From Monosporascus cannonballus (taxonomy: Eukaryota; Ascomycota; Sordariomycetes; Xylariales), in the NCBI GenBank assembly GCA_004154925.1, contig QJNS01000189.1, positions 1 to 64,000 of the forward strand: 64,000 nt of DNA, read 5' to 3'. Below are positions 12,410 to 25,287 of the stretch, piece after piece; the first letter of the stretch is position 1; each line of letters begins with the position of its first letter. Position numbers and translations under genes: made by a program. The notes beneath the pieces were generated by a model. It made no database searches and was not told where the DNA came from. It was given only the letters and a program-made list of their open reading frames with translations.

Positions 12410-14530
12410 CGGAATCGGATCTGTATGTAGAGGTCGAACGCCATGTCTAATTGGTCGCAGTTGCTTGTTTCTCAGACGATGTCGGCTCGTGATGCCCTCT
12501 CATGTGATTGATGGCGCGTTACGTGAGCAGAATTGATGTTCGGCTTAGTGAACGATTCCGTCATCTCGTATGTGATCCGTAGGGTCGTTGAATTGCAGAA
12601 TCCCACTTACCACAACTTAACCATAATCACACATGGCCGGTATAGGTTGTAGGACGGATCACGCATCTTAATTGCTCAGCTCGAGAGGCGTTCGCTTCGG
12701 GAAACTTCATTCGTGCCTTAATATACACCTAAATCCTACCGACGCTCATCTACTTCCACATGAATTATCGCCCCTCATGGTTGACAGTATATGAATCGAA
12801 ATGAATCATCCTCTCCCTATCATTCCCCGGTTCTCCCTTCGCAAGATCCATCTCGACGTTGGCGTGCGTGAAAGGCTAGCGCCAGGTTCTCTGGAGGGGT
12901 CCTAAGTCAACCCGGCTCACCATGGATTAAGCATGAGTGAGAGTGATTCATAGGGATTCGCAGAGTCCCTGGGTTCCAGACAGGGCCAACCTATTTTCAT
13001 TTGCTGTGCTACGTGCTTCTCAACCAGCGACGAGGAGGCCCCACATGGCGTCGCTGATCCATTATGATTCATACCGAGCTCCGTAATAGGCGTACACCCC
13101 TTCCCAGCATAGTCGCACGCCTAACAGTACCCAATCGTAGCGCCGGGAGCAAGGCTCGTGGCGCTGGCGTAAATTATATATCGTGATAGTCAGACAGAAT
13201 TCAGTGGACAGAATTCAGTGGGCAGAGAGATCGGGGATTTGGGCCATCCAGCGTCAGTGTGCAAGTCTTCGCGAACCAGGTACATGGCAGCTGATAGGGG
13301 CTCGACCCAAACGGCGCGTGTCCGTCTACAGATAAAAGCATAACAAGCCTTGTAACATCAAACCAACCTTGTTTTATGCCCGTTGTGTTACGTCGGCGGC
13401 AGGGCAAGGACAGGTTTGAATGCGGTTGTGCAATGCCGCCCGCCCCTTAGCTGAATATCTCGACGTAACGCGTGCAATACAGGTCGGCGATTTTCTTTGA
13501 AGGCATCGTCGTATAGAGCCGGCTATAGGGTTAACTTAGGAAGGGGGGGGAGGGGGGGGAGGGAGGTTGGCACCTGGAATGCAACGTCTCCTTAGAAATG
13601 CGATGGTTATGGATCTCCGATTCCGATAATTATTTTCTTCAGCCAATCATCGGCGTACCCCTGCTGACCCAATTTCAGAACCAACATCCCCGGGCCTTGT
13701 CGCGGAGAGTCTATAAACCCCATATAGAACTACTACCGACCTTTGGAAGCCTACCTTGGTGTTTCCGAAGACGGCGGATGGCGGATAGTGAAGGGCCGGA
13801 CCTCATGGGTCCCAATCTCTGGCCTTTAGAGGACCAGTGTCGGGAGCCGACGATTGAGTCGATGCCCGATGGAACGTATGTTTCTGTACAATGGCACAAA
13901 TGCCGCATCTGGGGCAGGTCAGTAGAATCTCCCAACCTTCCCACATTAGGGCCACACTTAGCCTTGAGGTTCAATTTTGTTGCAGATGTTAGCCCGCTCG
14001 TGACCTTTGTTGAGATGACAGTGCCCCTAAACCACGGCAGTATCGGATGACGTGTTGCTTCTCCTGCCAGGCACGGCTTCATTAAACCAATGCACCGATG
14101 GCTCCCTCGCCGTTGGGTAACTTGGTCGAGCGCGACCTATACCACATCGATGGGACGAGGCGGACGCGGCCTCTCGTCGCTAGCAATCACTATTCATCCG
14201 AACCGTGATACTTTTCGTTATCGTGCCGTCAGACCACGCTCTCATTCCCTTCGCAGAGTCCGACGCAGCTGTATACCGGGTGTTTGCTCAAAGAGTCGGA
14301 TGTCCCACCCATGGACCCGTTACTAAAATATGTCGTGGCATTCTGTGGGAGGACCTGAGACGTGGTTACATATAAGGAGTCATCTGTCCTGTCGAACATC
14401 CAGCGTAGACCGGAAGACCAAAGCATCGCCCTCGAATCTCGAAATATTCGGCCGCTCACCATCTTCCTGTTGGGTAGGTCTCGAAGATAGCCAGGGTCTT
14501 CTCCCCTCCAGAAGCGTTTAACTACTCAAA
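12410..14530. other. Intergenic region
   Basis: About 2.1 kb without a supportable gene. Notable sequence: a two-copy 14-bp direct repeat containing gaattcagtg at about 13195-13222, and a G-rich tract at 13543-13567 (two runs of 8 G) that could form a quadruplex. An open frame at 13598-14050 has no domain and mixed codon use. Confidence 0.5.
14371..14376 (+). promoter_or_regulatory. TATA box of the secreted-protein gene
   Basis: TATAAG in the context acatataagg, 160 bp upstream of the ATG at 14531. Confidence 0.45.
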
Positions 14531-15376
14531 ATGTTCCAAATATTCCGCATCGTGGTTGGTCTACTGGCCGCCGTGTCTGTGGCGTCATCCCGCAGCATCA
14601 GGACCGTCGTACTCGAACTCGAAGTTCCGCCTTCCCGCCAGCGTGATGTCGATGCAAGTGTCGGACGGGCCACGATGTCACAGGCCAGCCCTACGGGAAG
14701 CCTTCCGGAGACGAGAAACGACAAGACTAGTTCGCGTGGAATCACATGGACCTGTCCGCAGCAGGCTACTCGCCCCACTAACAACGACCAAGATCGGGAA
14801 CAAGCCCCCGGTCCCGGCATCAAGCTCATGAACCACGACGACGAAGTGCGCAGCTTCTACTTCTACTGGAACAGCTGCGACAGCATCCCGTACGCGTATC
14901 TCTCCATGCCCGCCCGCGGTAGCCGATTCGTGTCCCTGCCCGCCGGCTTCCAGGGCCGCGTGACCCGCGGCACCGACGAGACGCACCTTAGCGGCCAGCC
15001 CCAGCTCCTCGGCACGTGGGTCGAGCTCTCCTTCCCGGCCGGTGACGACCGCGGCGGCTGGGGCGACGTATCCCTTATCCGCGGCTGCGACGGTGCCGCG
15101 ACGGTGCGGGCGCTCGACGGATCCGGGCTGTTCAGGGGCTTCGAAAACTGGGTGCTCGACGGCGCGCCCCGGGAAGCGTACGACACCAAGGAGTCCGGGG
15201 CCGAGGTCATACGGGCCATCGGGGACGTCACGATCCGGCAGGAGGCCATCGCGAGGGATTATCTGTTGTCGAAAGTCAACCTCAGCGATGTCTACGTCGA
15301 CAACGAGCATGGAAATCCGGTAATCTTCTCCGCGAACTCCCGATTCGCCGTTACTTTCTTTAAGGGCCGGCCGTAA
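14531..15376 (+). CDS. Secreted beta-sandwich (thaumatin-like) protein
   Basis: Single-exon frame of 281 aa with a clear signal peptide (MFQIFRIVVGLLAAVSVASS). A Ser/Thr/Arg/Gln-rich spacer of about 80 residues follows. The folded part starts near residue 95 (IKLMNHDDEVRSFYFYWNSC) and contains LGTWVELSFPAGDD and GDVSLIRGCDGAATV, motifs I associate with a fungal secreted thaumatin-like family of unknown function. Few cysteines are present, so it is not a classical thaumatin. Signal peptide plus small-protein fold would fit a cell-wall or effector-like role, which is inference. The sequence ends in frame at TAA with no sign of decay. Confidence 0.7.
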   Translation: MFQIFRIVVGLLAAVSVASSRSIRTVVLELEVPPSRQRDVDASVGRATMSQASPTGSLPETRNDKTSSRGITWTCPQQATRPTNNDQDREQAPGPGIKLMNHDDEVRSFYFYWNSCDSIPYAYLSMPARGSRFVSLPAGFQGRVTRGTDETHLSGQPQLLGTWVELSFPAGDDRGGWGDVSLIRGCDGAATVRALDGSGLFRGFENWVLDGAPREAYDTKESGAEVIRAIGDVTIRQEAIARDYLLSKVNLSDVYVDNEHGNPVIFSANSRFAVTFFKGRP

Positions 15377-16732
15377 GGGCGTTGCGTGTACAATTTCTCG
15401 GTAGCGCACTGGAACGGGTACTGAGAATACAGAAAATAACGGGAAAGAGGGCAAGAGATCTTTGAAAGAAAATAAACCGGAGGCACGGGGGGAAAAAATA
15501 TTGACGTGGTGTCAGCCTGGGCAAGTGTTTGTGGTTGGCTCGCAGGGTGGTTCGGCGCTGCTGATGCATCCCTATTGTAACCACCCTCCCACTCTCTGAT
15601 GATTCCTTGTATGTATCTCAGTTGCGAGTCTTCTTACCCCTTGACTGCTCACTAAATTGAGTGTAACCAAGGAGCTGTTTCTCTCCCCGCCTCCATATGT
15701 CATGATGTAGCCTAGGCACCCCCCCGGGTAACCAAAACCTACCTTGCCAATAGCCAGTAACAGAATGGGCTTAATGAAGTACTGGGCTATGCCGGTTAAC
15801 AGCACCGAAGGTAATGATCGCAAGCTCCTAGAAAATCCCATCCACACAGCATACTGAACGAAGTCGACTGCCTCTCTAGCTAGTCGCCGTCTGCTATCGC
15901 CATCGAGGCACGGCAAGAGAACCTGAAATGACTGGGTGTCACCGCATGTATACAACCTTAAGAAACCACATTGTTGGACGAGCCTGCCTGGATGGTGAAA
16001 CATGAGTAGGCTTCTATCGAAATTTGTAAGGGATCTCCAACCGCGTGATGTTGTCCAAAGAAACGGGAACGATGTGGTTATGGATGCGACGTGGGATCTT
16101 ATAGTAACTAGGGGCATTTCTGTTAGTTTGCCTCCACAGGTCCAGGAGTTGCCACGAAAGGTTAACGTTAAAATGTAGAGCCCCGTAGAAATTGTATGTG
16201 ACGTACATAAACCACTCGTTTCCAGATCGACTTTTCATAGCTCCCGATACTGCTCCTATGTAAGCATGACGAAACCATTGGCTTATGCCTGTCGGAATAC
16301 AAATCCGTACCCGGACCTATATGACGTGCAGTGAACCAGGTTGGAGGAAGCTAATAGGAAATGCCCCTGCACTGTGGTACCATTGGTTGCCGTTAGTGGC
16401 CGAGGACAGGAGCTTGGGCCATCTCTCCGGCCCCATCTTAGCGGGGGTAGCCGATGCGTACCTAACGGGGCCCCGTGTGGGGGACCTAGCACGCAACATT
16501 CTGCCCCGAGCTTTCGTCAAGGTTCTCATTGGCGTCTCCGAGTATTACATACATACCCGCACGCGAACAAGCTCTGTCTTCTCGTCACATTGATTTTCGT
16601 CCCCCCCCCCTCACCTCCATTGTGCACCGCTAGCTCCCCTAGACCTGACACTTCAGTGTTCAGACAGCCGCATTCCGTCGGTCTCGATAAACTACAGAAC
16701 CCCCGTAGCCCGCGGCCACATTTTGAGCCGCC
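15377..16732. other. Intergenic region
   Basis: No gene recognised. A run of 10 C lies at 16601-16610 about 120 bp upstream of the frataxin start; the last few hundred bases should include its promoter. Confidence 0.5.
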
Positions 16733-17384
16733 ATGACCAGATCGAACATCGCGAGACTCGGCCGATCAGCCAGCCGAGCACTCAGGGCGGATGGACGCGG
16801 CGGTAGTGCGATAGTTCGACCTCTCGTCCCTTCCCGAACACGTGTGATTTCCCACAGGCCGGTCGCCTCGAGCGCCTCCTTCTCGACGAGCTCGCTCCGC
16901 GCACTGCCTCTCTCGCCGGATGTTCTCAATCGGGTCAAGCCCGCAGTGATCACCGATGCGCAGTATCACGAGTTATCCGACGAGTATCTGGACAACCTGC
17001 TGAGCAAGTTCGAGACGGCTCAGGATGAGCGCGACGACCTGGACGTCGAATACAGTGTCAGCTTTTCCTTTCACCGCTTCGGTTTCCGTCACCCGCTTAC
17101 GTCTCTTCCGCTTCTAGGCCGGCGTCATGAATATCAACATCGGCGCGCTCGGAACCTACGTCATCAACAGGCAGCCCCCGAACAAGCAGATATGGCTCTC
17201 GTCGCCCATCTCCGGCCCGAAGCGTTTCGACTATGTGATCGTTAGCGACGGTCAGGATCAGAAGGAGGGCACCGGTACTGGCGGATGGGTCTATCTACGA
17301 GACGGCACCACGCTGAACGAGATCCTCGTGGGGGAGACGGGCGTCGATCCCGAGGAACCACCGCTGGGCTCGGTGGATGCTTGA
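16733..17384 (+). CDS. YFH1: Frataxin, mitochondrial iron chaperone
   Basis: Mitochondrial matrix protein that activates cysteine desulfurase in Fe-S cluster assembly. Exon 1 (16733-17056) encodes an Arg/Ser-rich presequence of about 70 residues ([20 protein letters not shown] to [10 protein letters not shown]) and helix 1 ([22 protein letters not shown]). The acidic ridge [11 protein letters not shown] ends exon 1. Exon 2 (17118-17384) resumes [39 protein letters not shown], the frataxin/CyaY signature. Total 196 aa. The donor is the uncommon GTCAGC, chosen because it alone keeps the frame and gives the conserved VEYS-AGV junction. C-terminal helix: [14 protein letters not shown]. Confidence 0.94.
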
Positions 17385-18089
17385 AACCCTCTCCTGCGTC
17401 GAGGACGACGGTCAATGTTATTATGTACCATGCGGAGAGAGCACAGGATGTATTTGCCGCCGGAGCTTACCCGGAAGCTAACGGACTGTACCATAGGACG
17501 TGACGGGCGTACAGGGTGGCTGAATGCGGTCGCCGGTTGTCGCGATAGCTGTACTCTAGCTACAAGAGCTAATACGAATAATAATGCTCCATGATCGAGA
17601 CCGCCCTTGAGGATCGATTGGCCTACGCTGTTGTCACTTCACGGATATCAACGAAGGGTTGCATCTCCGCTCGGGATGCTACGCAGAGCCAGGCGCCTCG
17701 ACCTCTAGAACAGCGCCCTTCAGCGTGATTAGCACTTGGGAACCCTTTAGGACCAGCCGGGCTGGTGGATTGGCGACGAGCTGAGGAAGCATCTATGTCG
17801 CACGTCGCGGTGGTGCGTATGCGGCCCATAAGACGGAAGACGAAGCAGCAATAGGAGCCGAGATGCGGGGTGCCGGCCGGAGAATTCGGCCAAGGCTTGG
17901 GGGCTACCTATGCTAGGAAGAAATCAAGGGAAGGGGTATAACAACGTAAATCTTTCCAACTGTTCCCCGCCCATGAGCGTTTTATCCGAGTTACATTAAT
18001 GTACAGTGCGTCCATGGTGTGAGGGCCTGTGGAAAGGGAGACGATACCTGCCGGTCCCGCTCCGGTCGGGCCCGGATGGGGATCACGAC

Positions 18090-18309
18090 GGACGCCCCCC
18101 AGCCGTCCACCGCGCATCCCACGCCGCCAAGTCCCGCGCCATCGTCGACCCGGACCGCCCGCTCGGCTGGCCGGTGACCCAGAACCTCTCCGCCGAGTTG
18201 CTCTGTCTCGTGTAGTCCGCGATGCTGCTCCCGCCCGCCGGCACGCGTCCGAGTGCGGATTGGAACGAGGACGAGGAGTGGCTCCGCGATGAGCTTCGAC
18301 GATTAAGTT
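18090..18309 (+). pseudogene. Relic of an unidentified gene, C-terminal fragment
   Basis: One frame reads as a coherent C-terminus: AAKSRAIVDPDRPLGWPVTQ, then NLSAELLCLV, an in-frame TAG at 18213-18215, then SAMLLPPAGTRPSADWNEDE and EWLRDELRRLS before a second stop. Codon use on both sides of the TAG is GC3-rich and similar, which suggests one nonsense change in an older gene. No upstream exon could be connected. Family not recognised. Confidence 0.4.
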
Positions 18310-19480
18310 AGTCCCCGGTCAAAGGTTTCAGTGGACGGCGAGGGCGGGGACATACCCGGAGTTGTTCTTCGGCATGATGGCTTGGAGTAAGTGCTTCGCT
18401 TGATGGGTATCTTCGCTTAACGGGGTGCTTGACGAGTTGCTTGACGTTGACTGATGGGACGATGGGCCAAGACTGTATCAGGTATTGGTGTCGGACTGCG
18501 ACCTGCAGCAATACCGGTGTTGTATCAACAGCACTATGTCACAATCTTCCGAGAAGGCATCCGTAGAAAGGAGTTTGGAGGAGGTACCGAGATCACGACT
18601 TATACACCATCCTCCACTTCCCTGGCGACGGCCGCCATCTTATATCCCATGCGGACTCAACCCCGAGACTCGGACATGTAAGCGTCTGAAAGTGGAAAAA
18701 GAGCTAGCGGTCTGTGATAGATTCTACATTTCGAATGCCTACCCGAATCGTTTTCGCTCTTGCTCCCGAAAAGCGATGAAGGCCCGCCCTAGGGTGGCGA
18801 ATATTTCCACACGGATGTGGTGTTGGAATGAGTACTTGACTTCTGGAAGTTTACTCCACTTCGCCTGCGATATATTCCCCAATGGGAAAGTGTATTAAAT
18901 CAACCAAAGCCCCCATTTCTTCCCCTTCCATCTAGTCTGCAAATGCAAGCACCCGTGCACCCGTGCATGCGTCTATATGCAGTCAGATGCCGCTTAGCTC
19001 TCTGTGGGTTCTGATGGTCGTCGATACCCTACTAGTCTAAGTACGGAGCTGAGAGCTGGGCACGCAGTCGTGGGTGGTGGTCAGGTACCTACTGACGAAG
19101 TTGACTACTAAAGCCCTCTCCCCTACCATGACACTCTGTGACCTTGTTATACTTTAAAACAAAACGTGGTGGCTATGAAGCAGAAATGGCTAGGGGTCAC
19201 TCGACAATCGTAGCCTGTGCCAAGCTACGTCTCTCTCCACAGGCCCCGCGCCGTTGCTACCCCCTGTATATCTGGGTAGGTATATCTCCTGGTGGAAGTC
19301 GAAGAATCCGACCGCCATTCACGCTAACAACCGATGTAGAAATACTATAATCTGCCAAACCCCCCTCTGGGGTCGTGCATCTCGCAGGTATCGGGATCCC
19401 GCCGGAAGTAACCTAAGTAGGCACGGCAATAGTAAGCTTGGCGATTTAATTATTAACCAGTCCGAGCCGCCGACGTGGTG

Positions 19481-19642
19481 ATGGTGAGGAAGATACAGAG
19501 TGCGCGTCGCTGTCCAGAACTCAATATTCCTGGTGCTGCCCGCCAGATAGCGAAAGCTTGTGGGGTGGTCGATGTGGTAGCGCAGGGTGAAGACGAGGGT
19601 GTCGAGGACGCGTACCCGCAGATCCCGGCAGATCTTCACCAC
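19481..19642 (-). pseudogene. Coding-like fragment, unidentified
   Basis: The minus-strand frame has strong GC3 codon use (LRVRVLDTLVFTLRYHIDH, RYLAGSTRNIEFWTATRTLYL). A possible intron (donor GTACAA, acceptor AAACAG) lies just upstream. No neighbouring exon or domain is identifiable, so this is probably an exon remnant. Family unknown. Confidence 0.28.
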
Positions 19643-20734
19643 CCTGTTTCTCCCAGTTTCACGCTCTCAGAAACATCGCTTGTACCTTGGACTTGGCCGA
19701 TCAGGTCTGCATTGATGGAATCATCGAGCCGTCGCTGTTGCGCACGCAGATGCGATCACAGCGCTTCTCCCTACACTTAGGTGTACCTAAGCTCGGCCGG
19801 AAGAGGCCAACCCTGCTTAGGGACGGCGGAAATAGGAGTTTGGTATTCGGAATGTTTAATATGCCTTTAATGGCTTAAAGGCGAAAAGTTATGTCAGCTA
19901 AACCCGGCCTCGCGTTGTGTCAATATAGCAGTGCCTTGTATACGGGCGTCAGTCGGAGATGGCGACGTTAAGAAACAGCGTCAACTTCGAAGAATCTGCT
20001 ACATTCACTGAGATATAGTCGAAGTATCGTCGACGGTGCCGCGGTGATAACACGACAGATAACGACATAAAAAGGCGGTCAGTTGCCCTGAGCGATTACA
20101 TAAGTCAGCTGCTTGGCTGCCGCATTCGAGAACGACTGCCAACGCACCTTAACGGCAATTGTAAAATTTAGGCAGTCCAAGCGCCTGCCGCCGTGATGTG
20201 ACCTCCGCTTACCTAATTTGTTGGCGCCGGGGGGGGGGCTATCGGCAACTGCTGACCGATCGCCGACTTGCCTTCGGTTGCCTGGTATGACCTTTCGGTG
20301 GGTACCCACGTAGAGCTTCGCAGTAGGTAGTCCGCGACCATGGTTCGGCCCGCACATCCAGGGTATGATCCGTCGATTCGAAGGACCTTCCGTCACGCAA
20401 ATGTTTCGGTCTGCGATGTTTCTACACTTAAGCGCTGGCATGACAAGCGGTGCACAGCCTAGTTACTTGGAACACGCGAACAGCCACAGCCGTCCAGCAT
20501 AGCCTCAAGGCTGCCTTAAGACATCCCCAACAAGAGTAAGACGTCATTCGCTATTCTACGGGACACTACAAATCGACCCCGTATCTCGACGTCGTCGAGT
20601 CAGCCTGCTTTGTTATTCGGTTGAGTTTGTCTGCCCCGTCCCTCGAGGTCTCGTCTCGCACCAAGAGCCCAGGCTCCCTCGCGAGAACGTGAAACATGTA
20701 AAGCGAGAGAAGGGAAACCCAAACGCTTTCCCCG

Positions 20735-20923
20735 CCTCCTCGTTTCGATGCGGCCGAGAAATGGCCCGACAAGGAAAGCTCAATCCTCTACGGCCTGGCA
20801 TTCGAGTGCTCTAAGAATCCCTGGTGGCAGGTCGAGACCCGCGCATTGCACTGCTTCTACCACCTCTATTGCCTCGGGAGTCGCTTCACGAGACTTCAGA
20901 AGACCCTCATTCGGACAGAATGA
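20735..20923 (+). pseudogene. Coding-like fragment, unidentified
   Basis: A frame without its own start, DAAEKWPDKESSILYGLAFE then CSKNPWWQVETRALHCFYHL and CLGSRFTRLQKTLIRTE, ends at TGA. Codon choice is like that of the real genes here, unlike the surrounding sequence. Function unknown; it could be a C-terminal remnant. Confidence 0.28.
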
Positions 20924-21328
20924 AGTACTGTGGTAGCAATCCTTCAAGTAGAACGGATCAGGTCGACACACCCCTGCCCGCTGTGGGGATCAGTGACAAC
21001 TGGGGGGATGAATTGGGATCCCGACACCCTATCAGTCGTAACCCCCCTGTCCTACTCCCAGCCCATTAATCCGGCCTAGGCTGGGCGCCCATCGGTGCCC
21101 TCTCCGCGACCTATTGCCTAGAACGTTGCCCTACGCGCTCAGCTCGTCTCGCCGGCCGTTCTCCTCACAACCATTTATCATCTCCTAACCACCAGGCTTG
21201 CCCAACATGATCCATTACCTCTGTTCTCTCTCCCCTCTACCACCGGGCAGGGCTCCCTTCCAGTTAGCCCCAGAGTACTCGCTCGGTTGTGTTCCCGTCT
21301 CCCTACTTACCCCGCCGTACTGTCCGCG

Positions 21329-23588
21329 ATGGAGGGAGCCTCGCCGACCACAACCAACACTTCTACCGGTAACCACCGTGGAGGGCGACCAAAGGATTGG
21401 ACGGATGATCGAACCCGCAAGTTGATACGCCTCTACGTTTATACGACCCTGCCGGTCAGGAAGATCATAAACGTGTTGGCGGACCATGCCTGGGAACCAG
21501 GGTACGCCTCTCTATTCCGTCCTCGTCGTCTTGAGCGTTGCTAATGGCTGGCCTCGCAGGAAGGAAGCCGCCAACAAGTGGCTGCATACCCTGCTGGGGC
21601 ACGATCCTAGGTGGATCAAGCCTAGGACCTCCGGTGAACAGGATAAGCGCATGGCCGGGCTCAGGGCGTGCCGTCGCGGGTCGAAGCGTAAGAGGGGACC
21701 AGCCGCGGCGGTAGAGGAGCCGGCCCGGAACGATGGCACGGCCAGTAACCTTACCGTCCCGACTATGCACGACTTTGACAATTTCGATGGCCTGACCCTT
21801 GATCCATCGCGAGGTCCTTCGTTTGCGGAGTCGGACGCGTCCACGCTAGCCCGACCGAATCAGCTTTGGGCCGATGCGGACCTGCGTCCGACGCACGAGC
21901 CCCTCTCCGACCTACCGGCGCCGGACCCGCGTAGGCGGGCGAACCCGTCCCCGCCGATGCCCCCCTTCCTCCCGCGCTCCTTCCGGGGGCAGGGATCGCA
22001 GCGGCAGGACAGTGGCCTGACCAACTCGACGGACCTGAGCGTCACCAGCAGCTTCCGAGCGCGGCTGAGAGACGCGACCCCGGCCGAAGTTAAGGCGGCT
22101 TTCCACCTCATAAAGCGATGTACAATCCCCAAAGACGCCAACGTCAGCGCCTCACCCACATTCCCGTCGTTCCCCGCCTGGCCCGGCCGAGAAGGCTCGG
22201 AGGGCCTCCTGCTCATAGTCCCCGGCGACTTCTTGAACACGGACCTCATGCAACAGGAGGCGCAGCACGTCTCGACGTCATCCGAGGATAGCGACGGCGG
22301 CTCGCGCAAGGCGGCCATCGAAGCGCTGTCGGCTCCGAACCTGTGGCCGTCCAAGGGCCACTGCTCCGCGGGGTTGGATGTTCCCGGGGACCTCCGCGGC
22401 TTGAATTTCGGCGCCACGGATGATTTCGGAAACACCGCCTTCCATTTCATCGCTGCCAGATGCTCTCCACAGGCCCTCTTGGACCACGTCAGGCCGCCGT
22501 CCGGGCAACTCGAGGCGTCCGGGCAACTCGGGGCGACGATCTGCTCTAGGAACACCGCCGGACAGACGCTCCTCCACGTCCTCAACCGATTATGGTACGG
22601 CGAGTGTTCGTCGTCCCTGAGCGAGCTCCTCGCCGCACTCGACCGTTACAAATTCGACGCCCTCGCAACCGACGTCTACGGGCGCAGCTTCTTCCACCTC
22701 CTCCGGGAGAACCGGGTGAGCCACGAGCGGATCAGGGAGCTGGCGCATCCGTTCGACATGAAGAGTCTCAACAGACGGGACGCCTTCGGCCGCAAACCTA
22801 TGGATTCCCGCTCGGCGGGTCGCTTCCGACGAGCGATCGCGATTCACAGGCTCTACCCCGGAAGACCTACCGCGCTCACGATCCCGACCGAGGATCCGGG
22901 AGACGCGCGCATACGCCCAAACACCGGGCTGCTCAAGATCGTCACGGACGCCATCCGCGTCGACGGCCAACCGAATCCCGGCTCGGAAGATTCCGACGGC
23001 CGGAACGCGTTTCATTGTCTCGCGGAGGTCGTGCTCGGCACCCGGTCGATCGAAGACCACGCCCGGCCCCCTTCGATGAAGCGAAAGCTCGGGAACGACA
23101 TGGAACCCAAGCTTCAGGAGGGCCCTCTCAGCTACCGTCTGGAGTTGCTCGAAGGGGTCATCAACGCCCGGGTCGACGTCAACCACTACGACAAGACGGG
23201 CCTGACCCCGCTGATGGCGTTCGTCAAGCATACCCGCGACGGGACCAGGGGAGACAGGGAGCTGAGGCTAATCATCACGAGGCTAGTCGAGGCCGGGGCC
23301 GACATGGAAGCGCGCAACCGCCGAGGGGAGACGGCCCTTTACATGGCCGCCCGGTTGGGCAAGCAGGTCGCCCTGGACCGGCTGATCGAGCTCGGCGCCA
23401 ACGTCTACGTGCGCAGCGCGAGCGGGCTGAACGCCCTCGAGGCCATCGGGCAGGCCCTGAAGGCTGCCACAAACGAGACCCACCTGTATGCCCGCCTCCA
23501 TGCGTGTAACGGGATCCTTGCGGGCCACCTGGGCGAAAAATGGGAAGGGGTCACCGCTCTGGAGGAGTGGAGGACGAGGCGAGCATAG
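21329..23588 (+). CDS. Clr5-like domain / ankyrin repeat protein
   Basis: Exons 21329-21501 and 21560-23588 (donor GTACGC, acceptor CTCGCAG) join in phase to 733 aa. The N-terminal part (RPKDWTDDRTRKLIRLYVYT to DPRWIKPR, about residues 20-80) fits the Clr5-type DNA-binding-like domain common at the front of fungal ankyrin proteins; the intron falls inside it. A basic patch (SKRKRGP) and a disordered Pro/Ser/Asp-rich stretch follow. From about residue 340, degenerate ankyrin repeats appear: DDFGNTAFHFIAARCS, NTAGQTLLHVLNRL, DVYGRSFFHLL, SDGRNAFHCLAEV, DKTGLTPLMAFVKH, NRRGETALYMAARLGKQVAL, SASGLNALEAI. Ligand and role unknown; probably a nuclear regulator or a signalling protein of the NLR/ankyrin repertoire. 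Confidence 0.85.
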
Positions 23589-25287
23589 TTGCGCGTCGTA
23601 CCTGATTCGCGCTGGATGCGTCATATCTGGTTGGGTTTCGTCTCTTCAGCTTGACGTACTTTCTGGTTCCGGGGAAAGGCTCGGCGTGTTTTGTCTTTAT
23701 GGATTTTTTTTCCTTTTTTTTCCTTCCTATTTTTTCCTCCTATTTTGTTTTTTTTTTATTTATCATTTCATTTTTTTTCCCCCACTTCCGGTGTTTGGAG
23801 TACGGCGCGGACAATACCCTTTTGAATTCGGCAAGCGCTCTTAGGATGGAGAGGAGGCCCGTTATCTTAGCTTGATACCCTTTAGAATACACTGATGTCT
23901 TGATGACTGCTCTACATGTCTTTCCTAAATTACTTTCGACGCTTCCTATAGCGCAACGTAAGTGCTGGAGGTAATTCGCTAGAAGACTTGACCGAGTTAC
24001 TAAACTCGTAATTGCTGGAACAATTGTATGCTGTCCCAACTTACATGGGAGGTCACCCGCAATTCCGGTTCCACTGAAGCAATCGCAATTGCCCAGCGTT
24101 AGCTGCTAGGACTGATTGAGCGCTGCATCATCGAACGCCATGTGGGGAGCCACCTCCCCTAGCTTTATCCATTCGAAACCCAGATGAGAAGGACAGTACA
24201 TAGTAATAATTTTGATCGTTTTGCTGCGCCACCATCTCGCTGCCTAGGACGAGGCTTAGAAGGATTAGTGCATCGGAGTTGACTGCCGACGAAAACGGGC
24301 GAGGTTTGCGGAACAGGGATTATGCAGTAGTAGATTGCAGCTTGCGGCGCACCATCCTCTAGACAATGTACATTTCCGTTCCGGATGGAGGAGGATTCTC
24401 ATTCCAGACCAAACGCCTTATTTCCTTGCTTTGGGCCCTAGCAGCACCGCAAGGTCACCGAGCCTGGCAATAAGCTAGGTTCGTCCATCTGGTGCCTTCA
24501 GACAGGGCTTTAAAGCCGCTCGGCCATTTCCGCACTGACAAGTACGTAACGCAACCGGCCCCCGTAAAACGGCCGCACCACCGCTAGGCTCATAGAATAG
24601 AGAGGAGGGCTCTGCGGCTCCGCGAAGGGATGCTTGCGCGAGGAAGGCGGAGCAAGCGGATGTGCGTCTAGACGGCAAACCCAGAACAACGCGGCTGGCA
24701 GTACTTGACTACGGAGATTTTACAAGGTTAGGCTGCCGGCTCATAGTTCCTCTCGAGGATATATAAGGTGCTTATGGCCGTTGATAAACAGCAACAGTGG
24801 GCAAAGTCGGTGGGTGTCGAGGATGACGACTTTTAGCCTTTAGGGTTAAAAGCGGGCCCGGCCTTAATTTAGGCAAGGTGCTAGAGAACCCACGGCGGGA
24901 CCTAGGGCGGTCAAACAGACGTTAAGTTGTGCTTCTTGGGCCAGAAAATGGCGATACCTCGGGATTATCCCTACTGTCTTTTTCGGGCGTGCGGGTCCCG
25001 TCTTGGCCTGTCCTGCCTGTTACGGAAACAGAAATCCGCCTAGTTACGTTCAGCACAAGTGTCGTAAGAAGGGCAACGCACGTCCCCGACATGGGGATTT
25101 CCGTAGGGGCGCGGGGGGTGGGGGGTGGCTAGCGAAGAACAAATCACATGGCAATACTACCCCACATGCCTTGGAGCTCCTTATCGAGTTAATCAGTTCC
25201 CTGGTGGCGTCAAATGGTTGCATACGAATCCAAGGCTATACGGCTCCAGAGGATACCTGTATCTTATCCGCCCAGAGTCATTCACGG
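23589..25287. other. Intergenic region
   Basis: Begins with a T-rich 3' flank (23700-23790, several T runs) after the ankyrin gene. No gene seen in the remaining 1.4 kb. Confidence 0.5.

Larger units (their letters stand above)
17385..21328. other. Gene-poor region with coding-like relics
   Basis: Almost 4 kb without an intact gene. It contains three short stretches with GC-rich third positions, listed separately at 18090-18309, 19481-19642 and 20735-20923. A run of 10 G lies at 20229-20238. No transposon ends, tRNA or AT-rich RIP signature seen here. Confidence 0.5.

Noticed and set aside
13598..14050. 150-codon frame between the bZIP and secreted-protein genes
   Set aside because: No domain, no codon bias and an antisense frame of similar length; treated as chance.
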